NCBI GenBank assembly: GCA_947168485.1
Contig: CAMVLZ010000010.1
Span: forward strand, 1 to 44,862
Reading direction: 5' to 3'
Source of the DNA: an uncultured Bacillota bacterium
Lineage (GTDB): Bacteria; Bacillota_I; Bacilli_A; RF39; UBA660
Length of the DNA stretch: 44,862 bases
The notes under the pieces were generated by a model. The model saw only the letters and a list, made by a program, of their open reading frames with translations. It was not told the origin of the DNA and ran no database searches. Positions 7,363 through 15,733 of the stretch are shown piece by piece (the stretch's first letter is position 1; every line of letters begins with the position of its first letter). The translations under genes and the position numbers were made by a program.

Positions 7363-8964
7363 ATGATAGAAATAAGTTTAAATAATATAAAAAAATCATT
7401 TGGATTTAAAAATATATTAGATGGAATAAATATTGAAATAAAAACAGGAGATAGATTAGCTATTATAGGTGAAAATGGTTGTGGAAAAACCACTATACTT
7501 AATATTATTAGTTCTATAGAAAAACCTGATAATGGTACTATCGCAATAAGAAAAGGAGCAAAAATAGGTTATTTGAATCAACAACCAGAAACTACTTATA
7601 ATAATAAAATAGTTAAAGATATCTTATATGAAAGTTTTAAAGAAATACTTGAATATGAAAGAAAATTAAAATCATATGAAGAAAAAATGATTAAAGAACC
7701 AGAAAATATAAATATTATAAATAAATATTTAAGTATTCAAGAGAAATTTATGGAGATCGGTGGATATGAAATAAACACATCAATTGAAAAAATAACTCAT
7801 GGCCTTAATATTAACAATTTAATAAATAATAAATATGAAGATTTATCTGGAGGAGAACAAAAAAGAGTTATTCTAGCAGCTCTAATTATTAAGAAACCAG
7901 ATATACTACTTTTAGATGAACCAACTAATCATTTAGATATAAATACATTAGAATGGTTAGAAGACTTTTTAAATAAATACAAAGGAACTATAGTAATAGT
8001 CTCACATGATAGATATTTCCTAGATAAAATAACTACTAAAACCATATTAATAGAAAATGGTAAATCCATAATATTTCATTGTAATTATTCTAATTATTTA
8101 AAAGAAAATGAAGAAAGAATAGAAAAAGAATTTAAAGAGTATAAAGATCAACAAAAATTGATCGCAGCTCTAAAAAAGAAAATAAAACAATTAGAAGAAT
8201 TTGGAAGATTAGCTTATCCAGGAGGAGAACCATTCTATAAAAGAGCAGAAAATATTAGAAAGAGATTAGAGAGAATAGAAAAGAAAGAAAAACCAATTAT
8301 TAAAAAAGAATTACCAATTAATTTTAATATTGATAAAAGATCAGGTAAAGATGTTCTAACTATAAATAATTATGATTTATATATAGATTCTAATCTTCTA
8401 ATAAAAAATATAAATATAAAGATTAGTTATAATGACAAAATATGTATTATAGGAAATAATGGTTGTGGAAAATCTACTTTATTAAAAACAATAATTAATA
8501 ATTCTTCTAATAATATAAAACTAGGTACTAATATTAAAATTGGTTATATACCACAACAAATAAATTATAATGATGATATAACTATTCTAGATTATGCTAG
8601 AAAATACTTCATAGGTGATGAAACTCATTTAAGAAGTGCTTTATCTAAATTTCAATTTTATGGTGAAAATGTATTTAAAAAGATATCTAAATTATCAGGA
8701 GGAGAAAAAGTAAGATTAAAATTATTTGCTTTAATACAAGATAATTGTAATTTTATCATTTTAGATGAACCTACTAATCATATTGATATTTCTACAAAAG
8801 AAACATTAGAAGAAGCTCTTAAATCATATGATGGAACAACATTATTTGTATCACATGATAGATATTTTATTAATCAACTAGCTAATAAAATATTTTATAT
8901 ATCAGATAAAAGGATAACTGAATATTATGGTAATTATAATTTCTTTATAGAACATAAAAAATAA
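7363..8964 (+). CDS. ABC-F family ATPase, probable antibiotic-resistance ribosome protection protein
   Basis: A soluble duplicated ABC ATPase without membrane segments that would act at the ribosomal E site to dislodge bound drugs. First cassette: Walker A GENGCGKT (36-43), signature LSGGEQKR (161-168), Walker B ILLLDEPTNHLD (181-192). Second cassette: Walker A GNNGCGKST (364-372), signature LSGGEKVR and FIILDEPTNHID. The interdomain linker (about 240-315) is charged and helical, with GRLAYPGGEPFYKRAENIRKR-type residues, and is where drug specificity lies in this family. The length of 533 aa fits the Vga/Lsa/VmlR range better than the housekeeping EttA or Uup types. The start ATG has AAGGAG. 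The attenuator in front supports a resistance role; the drug class cannot be predicted. Confidence 0.9.
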   Translation: MIEISLNNIKKSFGFKNILDGINIEIKTGDRLAIIGENGCGKTTILNIISSIEKPDNGTIAIRKGAKIGYLNQQPETTYNNKIVKDILYESFKEILEYERKLKSYEEKMIKEPENINIINKYLSIQEKFMEIGGYEINTSIEKITHGLNINNLINNKYEDLSGGEQKRVILAALIIKKPDILLLDEPTNHLDINTLEWLEDFLNKYKGTIVIVSHDRYFLDKITTKTILIENGKSIIFHCNYSNYLKENEERIEKEFKEYKDQQKLIAALKKKIKQLEEFGRLAYPGGEPFYKRAENIRKRLERIEKKEKPIIKKELPINFNIDKRSGKDVLTINNYDLYIDSNLLIKNINIKISYNDKICIIGNNGCGKSTLLKTIINNSSNNIKLGTNIKIGYIPQQINYNDDITILDYARKYFIGDETHLRSALSKFQFYGENVFKKISKLSGGEKVRLKLFALIQDNCNFIILDEPTNHIDISTKETLEEALKSYDGTTLFVSHDRYFINQLANKIFYISDKRITEYYGNYNFFIEHKK

Positions 8965-8972
8965 CTTCTATA

Positions 8973-8981
8973 TGTTATAAT
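8973..8981 (+). promoter_or_regulatory. Extended -10 promoter of the phosphorylase gene
   Basis: TGTTATAAT (TG at 8973-8974, TATAAT at 8976-8981), 20 bases before the start codon and just after the ABC-F stop. No clear -35 is visible. Confidence 0.5.
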
Positions 8982-9000
8982 AAAATAGAAGGTGATAAGA

Positions 9001-9768
9001 ATGATTTTAGAAGAGTATGATGAGACTAAAACTTCAACATTTGATCCACATGAAGTAGAAAATGTAATAGAAGGATTTCCTAAAACTGGAGTAACATGTT
9101 TTTCAAAAGAATTATTAGATAAGTTAGTAACTAAGTTTAATGGTAAAGAAATAGCTCAAAATTCTAATGCTAATGGTAAATTTCCAATATATAAAATTAA
9201 TTATGAAGGTGTAGAAATAGCTTTATTTATGTCTTTTGTAGGAGCTTCAGTAAGCGTTGTACAATATGAAGAATTATTTGCTATGGGATTAGAAAGAGTA
9301 ATTGTTTTTGGAACATGTGGAGTATTAAATAGAGAAATAGATGATCTTGCTATCATAATACCTAATTCAGCAGTTAGGGATGAAGGAACAAGTTATCATT
9401 ATATAAAATCATCAAGAGAAATTGAAGTTAATCCAAAATATCAAGAAAAGTTTATAAAACTATTAAAAGAACATAATTATTCATATATAGTAGGAAAAGT
9501 ATGGACTACAGATGCTCCATATCGAGAAACAAGAAATAAAGTATTAAAAAGAAAAGAAGAAGGATGTATTTGTGTAGATATGGAGTGTTCTGCATTATCA
9601 GCACTAGCACAATTTCGTAATAAAGAGATTTTTCAATTCTTTTATGCAGCTGATAATCTAGATTCAGCTGAATGGGATCAAAGATCTCTAGGTAATAAAG
9701 AAAGATTAAGTGATAAAGAAATGATAGGTCTTCTTGCAATCAAATTTGCTACTAGTTTAAATAAATAA
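9001..9768 (+). CDS. Nucleoside phosphorylase (PNP/UDP family)
   Basis: This enzyme of 255 aa would cleave a nucleoside with phosphate to a free base and (deoxy)ribose-1-phosphate in the cytoplasm. Family marks include the VIVFGTCG strand (about 100-107), the SFVGASVSVVQYEEL block for phosphate and nucleoside contacts, and VDMECSAL (about 192-199), where the Met-Glu pair binds the ribose. It is closer to the uridine phosphorylase side of the family, but the base cannot be fixed. I chose ATG 9001 because AAGGTGAT (8989-8996) is then well placed; an in-frame GTG at 8992 falls inside it. The HIT gene follows by 14 bases, forming a small nucleotide-turnover operon. Confidence 0.88.
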   Translation: MILEEYDETKTSTFDPHEVENVIEGFPKTGVTCFSKELLDKLVTKFNGKEIAQNSNANGKFPIYKINYEGVEIALFMSFVGASVSVVQYEELFAMGLERVIVFGTCGVLNREIDDLAIIIPNSAVRDEGTSYHYIKSSREIEVNPKYQEKFIKLLKEHNYSYIVGKVWTTDAPYRETRNKVLKRKEEGCICVDMECSALSALAQFRNKEIFQFFYAADNLDSAEWDQRSLGNKERLSDKEMIGLLAIKFATSLNK

Positions 9769-9782
9769 ATAGAGGTGAGTTA

Positions 9783-10220
9783 ATGGAATTATATGAAAGT
9801 AATAATTGGAGAGTAGTCTATGTAGATTGGTGCCAAGAATTTATAGGAGATTGTATTATATCTTGTGATAAAGAAAAATTAAGTGATTTAACAGATGAAG
9901 ATTGGCAAGAATTAGGTAGATTAGAAAAAGAATTAGAAAGAGTATGTAAAAAACTATTTAATGCTACTATGTTTAATTTTGCATGTCTTATGAATAATGC
10001 TTATAGAGACAATGTAAAACCACATGTTCATTTTCATTTCATACCTAGATATAAAGAAAAATTCACTATATTTAATAAAGTATATAAAGATAAACACTTT
10101 GGATATAATTTTTGGAAATGGGCATTAAGTAAATTTAGATCTCAAAAAGATATTTTTACTAAAGAAGAAAGAACAAAGATATTTGAAATGATGAAAGAAG
10201 AATTTAATTATAAAAAATAA
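9783..10220 (+). CDS. HIT family nucleotide hydrolase
   Basis: A histidine-triad protein of 145 aa that hydrolyses or transfers a nucleoside monophosphate, for example from dinucleoside polyphosphates. The triad is H81-V-H83-F-H85-F followed by IPR. A preceding N-F-A-C-L-M-N-N strand matches the usual nucleotide-binding strand. The C-terminal helical part (FTIFNKVYKDKHFGYNFWKW) resembles the FHIT/Ap4A-hydrolase-like subset found in low-GC Gram-positives. It has a GAGGTGAG ribosome binding site and is probably cotranscribed with the phosphorylase gene before it. Confidence 0.85.
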   Translation: MELYESNNWRVVYVDWCQEFIGDCIISCDKEKLSDLTDEDWQELGRLEKELERVCKKLFNATMFNFACLMNNAYRDNVKPHVHFHFIPRYKEKFTIFNKVYKDKHFGYNFWKWALSKFRSQKDIFTKEERTKIFEMMKEEFNYKK

Positions 10221-10292
10221 AAGTGTAAATATATAAAAAAGTATTAATTAATTATATTTTTAATATGATATTATTAAAATAGAGGTGAGATT

Positions 10293-11273
10293 ATGAAGAA
10301 GAAAATATTAATCATACTAATAATAGTTATATTACTTGTAATAGGAATATTTATATTTAAGAAATTAAACTATTCAGAAGATCCAATTCAAAAATTTGGA
10401 TTAAAAACAAATGAATTATACGTAATATTAAATGATGATTCAAATAACTCTATAGATAGAGCTAAAGAACTATTAAATAATTATTACTATACAAATGAGA
10501 GAAAAGTACCAGAAGTTAAAATTGTCGCAAAAGAAACATATGTATATTATGATAATAATTATAAAAAAGTATTACAAATTAGTATTATAGATAATAATGA
10601 ATGTATAATTAAAAACTTTAAAGGTAAAGAAAGATTATATAATTTAAAAAAGGAAAAAAATTCTAATAAATATGAAGTTAAAAGATTAGAGTTAAATGAA
10701 AATAATGGTAAAGAAGAAAAAATGGCTTCGCTATTTCAATTATTAAAACAAGATGAAGAAGAGAGTTTCTCATATGATGTAGATACTGGTAACATTAAAT
10801 TAAAGAATACTCCAGATAAATCATTAGAAGTATCTAATGTCAATAATATTGAAAAAACTAATGACTCAGGAAATAAATATAAAGATCCTATATGGCATAA
10901 TCTAACTATATTTAGTTTTGATTCATCATCAAAAGCACAAGAAACATATAACAAATATATTAAAGATTTATATAATGAGTGTAATGAATTAAATCCAAAT
11001 CAAGCAAAAACAAAATCATTTGAATCAAATAATGAAAAATATTACTTCATATATGATAATTACAATTCTGGTGCAAGAGGTATTATAGGTACTAAAGATA
11101 ATCAAATGTTTATTTTTAATTTCTTAATTGAAGATAATGATAGTATGAATAAACAATATACTAAAGAATATTTAGATTTATTAACAAAACAACAATATAT
11201 TAGTAGTAACGAATTAAATACATTTATATTAAGTTTATATGAAGATATAAATAATTTATATAATTTAAAGTAG
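10293..11273 (+). CDS. Membrane-anchored protein of unknown function
   Basis: Not recognised. Residues ~4-24 form one very hydrophobic segment with Lys residues on the inner side and no lipobox Cys, so it is probably an uncleaved anchor with ~300 residues outside. The rest is charged, rich in Asn, Lys and Asp, with alternating strand-like and helical stretches and no cysteine pattern suggesting metal binding. The start has GAGGTGAG. Nine bases separate it from the methyltransferase gene downstream, so it probably heads an operon running to 13797. An AT-rich 72-base gap with a TATGATATTATT box precedes it. Confidence 0.65.
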   Translation: MKKKILIILIIVILLVIGIFIFKKLNYSEDPIQKFGLKTNELYVILNDDSNNSIDRAKELLNNYYYTNERKVPEVKIVAKETYVYYDNNYKKVLQISIIDNNECIIKNFKGKERLYNLKKEKNSNKYEVKRLELNENNGKEEKMASLFQLLKQDEEESFSYDVDTGNIKLKNTPDKSLEVSNVNNIEKTNDSGNKYKDPIWHNLTIFSFDSSSKAQETYNKYIKDLYNECNELNPNQAKTKSFESNNEKYYFIYDNYNSGARGIIGTKDNQMFIFNFLIEDNDSMNKQYTKEYLDLLTKQQYISSNELNTFILSLYEDINNLYNLK

Positions 11274-11282
11274 GGGATTAAT

Positions 11283-12077
11283 ATGAATAATAGAGAAACA
11301 ATTATTAATGATTATTATAATAATTATGATGAAGATAATAGATTAATTAAAGATAAAGCTCATAGTTTAGAATTCTTAGTATCTAAAGAGTATATAAATA
11401 AATATTTAAAAGAAAATGCTAAGATTCTAGAAGTAGGAGCAGGTACAGGAAGATATTCCCTATATTATGCAGAAGAAGGATACGACGTAACATCAATTGA
11501 ATATGTAGAGCACAATCTAGATATATTAAAGAGTAAAATAACAGATAAAATGAATATCAAAGCAGAGCAAGGAGATGCCTTAGATTTATCAAGATTTGAA
11601 GATAATACATTTGATATGACATTAGTCTTAGGACCTCTATATCATTTGTATGATGATAAAGATATTGATAAAGCTATTAGTGAAGCTATAAGAGTTACTA
11701 AAGAAAATGGTATTATAATGATTGCTTATATTACTAGTGATGGAGTATTTGCTGATTGGGGAATAGATCATTTAATAGATGGATATCCTAATGACTTTAA
11801 TGAGACTTTTAAACTAGTTAGATATCCAGAAGGAATATTTGCTCCATTCTATATAAAAGAGTTTAATGAAATAATGAGTAAATTTAATATAACATTATTA
11901 CATAATGTAGCAACTGATGGTATTTCTAGTTTATTAAAAGATAGAATTAATAATTTATCTGATGAAGAATTTAATGTATGGTTAAAATATCAATTATCTG
12001 TATGTGAAAGAGAAGATCTTCAAGGATATAGCTGTCATATGTTATATATAGGAAGAAAGAATAAAGAGGAAAAGTGA
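11283..12077 (+). CDS. Class I SAM-dependent methyltransferase
   Basis: This is a Rossmann-fold methyltransferase of 264 aa. Motif I is ILEVGAGTGRYS (48-59), followed by the acidic end of strand 2 (SIEYVEHNL). The GDALDLSRF region is motif II and DMTLVLGPLYHLYD the post-motif strand. The GPLYHL signature is common in small-molecule methyltransferases of Firmicutes. The substrate is unknown. It lies 9 bases after the anchored unknown and one base before the zinc-ribbon gene, so it is inside an operon. Start ATG 11283 behind AGGGG. Confidence 0.85.
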   Translation: MNNRETIINDYYNNYDEDNRLIKDKAHSLEFLVSKEYINKYLKENAKILEVGAGTGRYSLYYAEEGYDVTSIEYVEHNLDILKSKITDKMNIKAEQGDALDLSRFEDNTFDMTLVLGPLYHLYDDKDIDKAISEAIRVTKENGIIMIAYITSDGVFADWGIDHLIDGYPNDFNETFKLVRYPEGIFAPFYIKEFNEIMSKFNITLLHNVATDGISSLLKDRINNLSDEEFNVWLKYQLSVCEREDLQGYSCHMLYIGRKNKEEK

Positions 12078-12078
12078 T

Positions 12079-12621
12079 ATGGAGAATGAAGAAACAAAAA
12101 AAGAATCCACAGAAACTGTGGAAGAAATAAAAACTGAAGAAAAAGAATCCACAAAAGTTGTGGAAGAAAAAGTTTCAATTGAAATAATATGTCCAGGTTG
12201 TGGATATAAATTAAATGAAAGTAATAAATTTTGTCCAAACTGTGGAACATCTTTAAAAGAAACAACTCAAAAAGAAGAAAATCAAAAAGCAGAAGAAACA
12301 GAACAAGAAAAAAAAGCTGCAATGAAGCTAGGAATAATAGCGCTAGCTCTATTCTTTGGAGGTTCAGCACTATCACCATTACTTGATTATATCTTGCCTG
12401 GTGATGATAGAACTATAATTTCAGCAATAACTTCAATTTTACCTTTAGCAGGTATAGTTGTTATGATAGTTGGAAGAGTAAATTATTCTAAAAACACATT
12501 CTTAAAAGTAGTAATGTGGATAATGATAGGAATGATAATAAGTTCAATAATTCTATTTATATTATTCTTCTTATGGTGTTATATTACATGTTCTACTATG
12601 GACACTAGTGGGTGTGGTTAA
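12079..12621 (+). CDS. Zinc-ribbon membrane protein
   Basis: A 180-aa protein with an acidic, Glu/Lys-rich N-terminus (1-33), one zinc ribbon with CPGC (C38, C41) and CPNC (C52, C55), a second charged linker, then three hydrophobic segments (about 82-102, 113-132 and 138-165). This arrangement is typical of poorly studied double-zinc-ribbon-like membrane proteins of gut Firmicutes; the function is not known. The N-terminal KESTETVEE/KESTKVVEE repeat is encoded by two hairpin-forming 42-bp units. The start is one base after the previous stop and the stop overlaps the next ATG by one base, so translation is probably coupled on both sides. Confidence 0.75.
   Translation: MENEETKKESTETVEEIKTEEKESTKVVEEKVSIEIICPGCGYKLNESNKFCPNCGTSLKETTQKEENQKAEETEQEKKAAMKLGIIALALFFGGSALSPLLDYILPGDDRTIISAITSILPLAGIVVMIVGRVNYSKNTFLKVVMWIMIGMIISSIILFILFFLWCYITCSTMDTSGCG
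12106..12164 (+). repeat. Two tandem hairpins in coding sequence with a compensatory change
   Basis: TCCACAG-AAA-CTGTGGA (12106-12122) and TCCACAA-AAG-TTGTGGA (12148-12164) are 42 bp apart and lie in a short peptide repeat. Both stems are perfect 7-bp helices although the inner pair differs (G-C in one, A-T in the other). Confidence 0.6.
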
Positions 12622-13310
12622 TGATTATTCCTAAATTTAACTTTCCATTCTATGGAATAATAATAGTATTATCAATTCTAATAGGAATGATATTTATATA
12701 TTATAATATAAAGAAAAGTGGTTATAAGAATAAACAAATATTATTATATTTTATTATGTATATAACATTTGCCTTTATATTTGGAAAATTATATACAATA
12801 TTTGCTTATGGAGAAGGTAATATCATAACAGCAGGTTTATCCGCATATGGTGGATTAATAGGAGTAATAATCGCTGCTATTATCTTTGAAAAAATATTAC
12901 CTACAAAAAATAGAACAATTAAATATACAATATTATCTTTACCATTAGTATATGGATTAACTAAATTAGCTTGTTCTATAGTAGGTTGTTGTGGAGGAAT
13001 ACCATATAATGGAATATTTAAAGTTAAATATTTAAGTCATGAAGGTATATGGCAATTTCCTATTCAAATAACAGAAACAATATTATTTTTACTATTATTT
13101 ATAATTTGTTATAAGTTAAAAGATAATAAATATATTAATTATATAGTATTAATATCAGTATCAATATTAAAATTCTTATTAGATTTCTTAAGATATGAAC
13201 ATATAAAAATAATAATAACTCGTAATCAAATATTTAGTATAATATTACTAATAGTAACTATAATAGTATTTATTTATTACAAAAAGAAAAATGTGTTAAA
13301 ATATAAATAG
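12621..13310 (+). CDS. Lgt-like membrane protein (prolipoprotein diacylglyceryl transferase family)
   Basis: A polytopic membrane protein of 229 aa with about seven hydrophobic segments. Family marks are the AGLSAYGGLIG loop (71-81), where true Lgt has a His-Gly-Gly, VGCCGGIPYNG (121-131), QFPIQITE and LKFLLDFLRYEH with a following Gln near the end. It is shorter than normal Lgt (260-300 aa). The essential His of the HGG motif is Tyr76 and the first conserved Arg of GRxGC is Lys115. It may therefore be a divergent paralogue with another acyl or lipid substrate. I start it at ATG 12621, which overlaps the upstream TAA; an upstream GTG at 12612 has no better ribosome site. Confidence 0.75.
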   Translation: MIIPKFNFPFYGIIIVLSILIGMIFIYYNIKKSGYKNKQILLYFIMYITFAFIFGKLYTIFAYGEGNIITAGLSAYGGLIGVIIAAIIFEKILPTKNRTIKYTILSLPLVYGLTKLACSIVGCCGGIPYNGIFKVKYLSHEGIWQFPIQITETILFLLLFIICYKLKDNKYINYIVLISVSILKFLLDFLRYEHIKIIITRNQIFSIILLIVTIIVFIYYKKKNVLKYK

Positions 13311-13320
13311 GAGGTATCAT

Positions 13321-13797
13321 ATGAATATAATAGATCATGGTATAGGAAATTATGTACATTCAGAAGTTTATATTGATAAACCAGAAGAAGTATTACAAGA
13401 TATTATTAGTAAACAAGATGAAATACTAGATAAAGCAAATGATGAAATGCAAGTACTATTAAATCCAAGAAATGATTCATATATTAGTGGAGTTGAATGT
13501 TTTGATAATGGAATAATGCTTCATATTAATAATACAATTCCATCAGCAGCAAATATGTATGATGATTTTTCATCAGCAAGAATGTATTTATTTGATGATG
13601 GAGAAGTTCATTATCTATTCGATAAATTAGATACAAGAATAAAGGAAAATAAAGATTCAGAAAATATAAACAAAGATATTATTTCTGAATTAGATAATAA
13701 ATTAGGTAATAAAAAAGAATTTGATGTAATTAAATTTTCTAATATGATGGATTCTCTAGAAAGAGAAAATACATTAACTCAAGGAAGAACACTATAA
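13321..13797 (+). CDS. Hypothetical protein
   Basis: Not recognised. It is a soluble, acidic protein of 158 aa. A helical stretch (about 20-45) precedes a strand-rich middle (YISGVECFDNGIMLHINNTI, then SARMYLFDDGEVHYLFDKL) and a charged tail. There is no signal peptide and no metal motif. It begins behind AGGAGG, 10 bases after the Lgt-like gene, and ends in a bidirectional terminator, so it is the last gene of the run from 10293. Confidence 0.6.
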   Translation: MNIIDHGIGNYVHSEVYIDKPEEVLQDIISKQDEILDKANDEMQVLLNPRNDSYISGVECFDNGIMLHINNTIPSAANMYDDFSSARMYLFDDGEVHYLFDKLDTRIKENKDSENINKDIISELDNKLGNKKEFDVIKFSNMMDSLERENTLTQGRTL

Positions 13798-13819
13798 AAA
13801 GGACTATTTAGTCCTTTTT
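13796..13819. terminator. Bidirectional terminator
   Basis: AAAAAGGACT (13796-13805), loop ATTT, AGTCCTTTTT (13810-13819), followed by more T. It sits between converging genes and overlaps both stop regions, giving a T run on each strand. Confidence 0.85.
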
Positions 13820-14640
13820 TTTGTTAATTTTAAAACTTTATCAGTACTATTATAATCAACTCCATCAAATTCAATTATTTCTGTATTATCTATTTCATAT
13901 AAATAATAATGCTTATCACCATCATTATTACCATAAAAATATGCATAGTATATTTCACCATTATCATTTAAATTATTATCTCTTAAAGAAATAATTAAAT
14001 CACGATATCTTCTTAAATCTTCTTGGTATGTACATATATTAGATAAATATATAGAATCATATTTCTTATTAATTGAATTTGCTACATCATATATATCTCC
14101 AAAATAATAATCTTCATCTTTATCAATTATTCTATCTTGTAATAATTCATATCCTTCATTAGTTAAATATTCATTTCTTTTTAAATAATCTCCTCCACCA
14201 CATCTAGGATAAAACAAAAAACTTCCTTGAATACCAGTATTATAAGTAAAATATTTTATATAATTTGACCAAAACAAATAAGAATTCGCATCTAATTGAG
14301 TTTTTACTTCATCAAAATACTTCATAGAATCAGAAGTTAAAAACTCAAAGAATTCTCTCTTATTAAGAGTCATAACTGCTGCTTTCTTAAGTCTTAAATA
14401 ATATAAAGCAAATTTATTAATATCAAAACAATCTACTTCTTTAGCACCCTTAGTAATCAAATTAAGGTAATGATCTCCAGAACCTACTACACTCAATACA
14501 CTCTTATCTTTAACATTATTCATATATCCATTAATATTTTCTGTAGTATATGGATAAACTCTATCATACTCTAAATATTCTCTTGGATGATGAGTTTTAG
14601 AAGCAATAATTTCCATAGCTTTATAAAAATCTTCTTTCAT
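13804..14640 (-). CDS. DUF3419/BtaA-like SAM-dependent transferase
   Basis: A soluble 278-aa protein with a Rossmann-like SAM site: VLSVVGSGDHYLNLITKGA (48-66), then VDCFDINKFALYYLRLK (69-85). The GSGDH and FDIN words and the LRLKKAA helix fit DUF3419, whose characterised member BtaA transfers the aminocarboxypropyl group of SAM to diacylglycerol in betaine-lipid synthesis. This short version may act on another substrate. The start ATG follows a strong GGGGGA site. It is divergent from the PAQR-type gene, and the shared region carries a 12-base word also found at the tetR/acyl-CoA synthetase locus. Confidence 0.65.
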   Translation of the reverse strand: MKEDFYKAMEIIASKTHHPREYLEYDRVYPYTTENINGYMNNVKDKSVLSVVGSGDHYLNLITKGAKEVDCFDINKFALYYLRLKKAAVMTLNKREFFEFLTSDSMKYFDEVKTQLDANSYLFWSNYIKYFTYNTGIQGSFLFYPRCGGGDYLKRNEYLTNEGYELLQDRIIDKDEDYYFGDIYDVANSINKKYDSIYLSNICTYQEDLRRYRDLIISLRDNNLNDNGEIYYAYFYGNNDGDKHYYLYEIDNTEIIEFDGVDYNSTDKVLKLTKKRTK

Positions 14641-14703
14641 AGTTTCCCCCTGTGAGTAATTATTTTAACATAAACTCTTAAATATTTATACAATAAAAAA
14701 CAA

Positions 14704-14743
14704 AGTGTTTAAAAAATAACAATAGTATAATAGATTGCTGATT
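14704..14743. promoter_or_regulatory. Candidate TetR operator shared with the lipid locus
   Basis: AGTGTTTAAAAA (14704-14715) matches exactly the 12-base arms that flank the tetR/acyl-CoA synthetase promoters near 21443 and 21553. ATTGCTGATT (14734-14743) also recurs at 21494-21503. Both words are intergenic, between two divergent genes with lipid or membrane links. Confidence 0.45.
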
Positions 14744-14786
14744 CAATTATAAATAATTATTAAATATAATAAATACAGGTGATATT

Positions 14787-15437
14787 ATGAATAAAATAAC
14801 AATACCTAAATATAGTTTAGGAGAAGAAATAATTAATTCAATAACTCATGGTATAGGAGCATTATTTGGAATAGTAGCTTTAGTTTTAACAATTGTAGTA
14901 TCAAGTATACATCATAATCCTATAGGTATAGTTTCTTCTATATTATATGGAACTACTATGATTATTATGTTTCTAATGAGTTGTCTTTATCATTCATTAA
15001 GTCCTAATTTAAATGCAAAAAAAGTATTTAGAGTAATAGATCATTGTGATATTTACTTGTATATAGCAGGATGTTATACACCATTTTGTATCAGTTTAAT
15101 AGGTGGAAATACAGGATGGACTTTATTTGGAATTATTTGGTTAAGTGCCATAATAGGAGTAATATTAAATGCGATAGATATTGAAAAATATAATATTCCA
15201 TCTACTATATTATATTTAGTAATGGGATGGATGATTATTATCTCTTTAAAACCACTAATAGAAGCAATATCTTTTAATGGATTAATACTTTTATTATCAG
15301 GAGGAATAATATATACATTAGGAGCAGTATTATATGTAATAGGTTCTAAAAAGAAATATTTTCATTCAATATTTCATACTTTTGTACTTATAGGGACAAT
15401 TTTACAATTTTTTAGTATAATATTATATACTATATAA
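14787..15437 (+). CDS. Hemolysin III family / PAQR-type membrane protein
   Basis: A seven-helix membrane protein of 216 aa in the YqfA/TrhA/hemolysin III group, related to adiponectin receptors. The conserved pattern is complete: SITHGIGALFG near the N-terminus, SCLYHSLSP after the second helix, VIDHCDIYLYIAGCYTPF in the middle and SIFHTFVLIGT at the end. The His and Asp residues form the metal site of the family. Members are linked to membrane-lipid or energy homeostasis; the old name hemolysin is probably misleading. Start ATG with an AGGTGA site. Confidence 0.92.
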   Translation: MNKITIPKYSLGEEIINSITHGIGALFGIVALVLTIVVSSIHHNPIGIVSSILYGTTMIIMFLMSCLYHSLSPNLNAKKVFRVIDHCDIYLYIAGCYTPFCISLIGGNTGWTLFGIIWLSAIIGVILNAIDIEKYNIPSTILYLVMGWMIIISLKPLIEAISFNGLILLLSGGIIYTLGAVLYVIGSKKKYFHSIFHTFVLIGTILQFFSIILYTI

Positions 15438-15450
15438 ATTGGAGGTACTT

Positions 15451-15645
15451 ATGGACTTAGATAAATTTATTGAATATATGATGGTTACAGATCAATTAGA
15501 TGATACATTTGGTTTAAAAGAAAAATGCCCTTCTTGTGGAAAAGAATTACAAAAATCTAATGATAGAGCTTTTCCATATTATTGTCCTAATTGTGAATTA
15601 TTAATTAGTAAAGATAAAACTGAAGGTAAAAAATTAACTAAATAA
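15451..15645 (+). CDS. Small zinc-ribbon protein
   Basis: A 64-aa protein with a single zinc ribbon: CPSC (C26, C29) and CPNC (C45, C48), preceded by an acidic helix. I start it at ATG 15451, which has a perfect GGAGG site; an upstream in-frame TTG at 15439 lies before that site. It is 13 bases after the PAQR gene and likely cotranscribed. The function is unknown; similar small ribbons bind nucleic acid or other proteins. Confidence 0.75.
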   Translation: MDLDKFIEYMMVTDQLDDTFGLKEKCPSCGKELQKSNDRAFPYYCPNCELLISKDKTEGKKLTK

Positions 15646-15676
15646 TTGTAAAATAATAAAAATAATCTAAATAAAA

Positions 15677-15705
15677 TCGACAAATCTAAAAAAACAATAT
15701 ATAAT
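15677..15705 (+). promoter_or_regulatory. Promoter of the DUF6273-like gene
   Basis: TCGACA (15677-15682), 17-bp spacer, TATAAT (15700-15705), about 28 bases before the start codon. Confidence 0.6.
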
Positions 15706-15733
15706 GATAATTGTAGAATAAGAGGTGTTTGAT

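Noticed and set aside
7254-7493. Minus-strand 79-codon frame over the ABC-F leader
   Set aside because: It is antisense to the attenuator and the ABC-F start, has no ribosome site, and is explained by the leader structure.
14787-15437. True haemolytic toxin
   Set aside because: The protein has the PAQR seven-helix pattern, and family members are membrane homeostasis proteins; the hemolysin name is historical.
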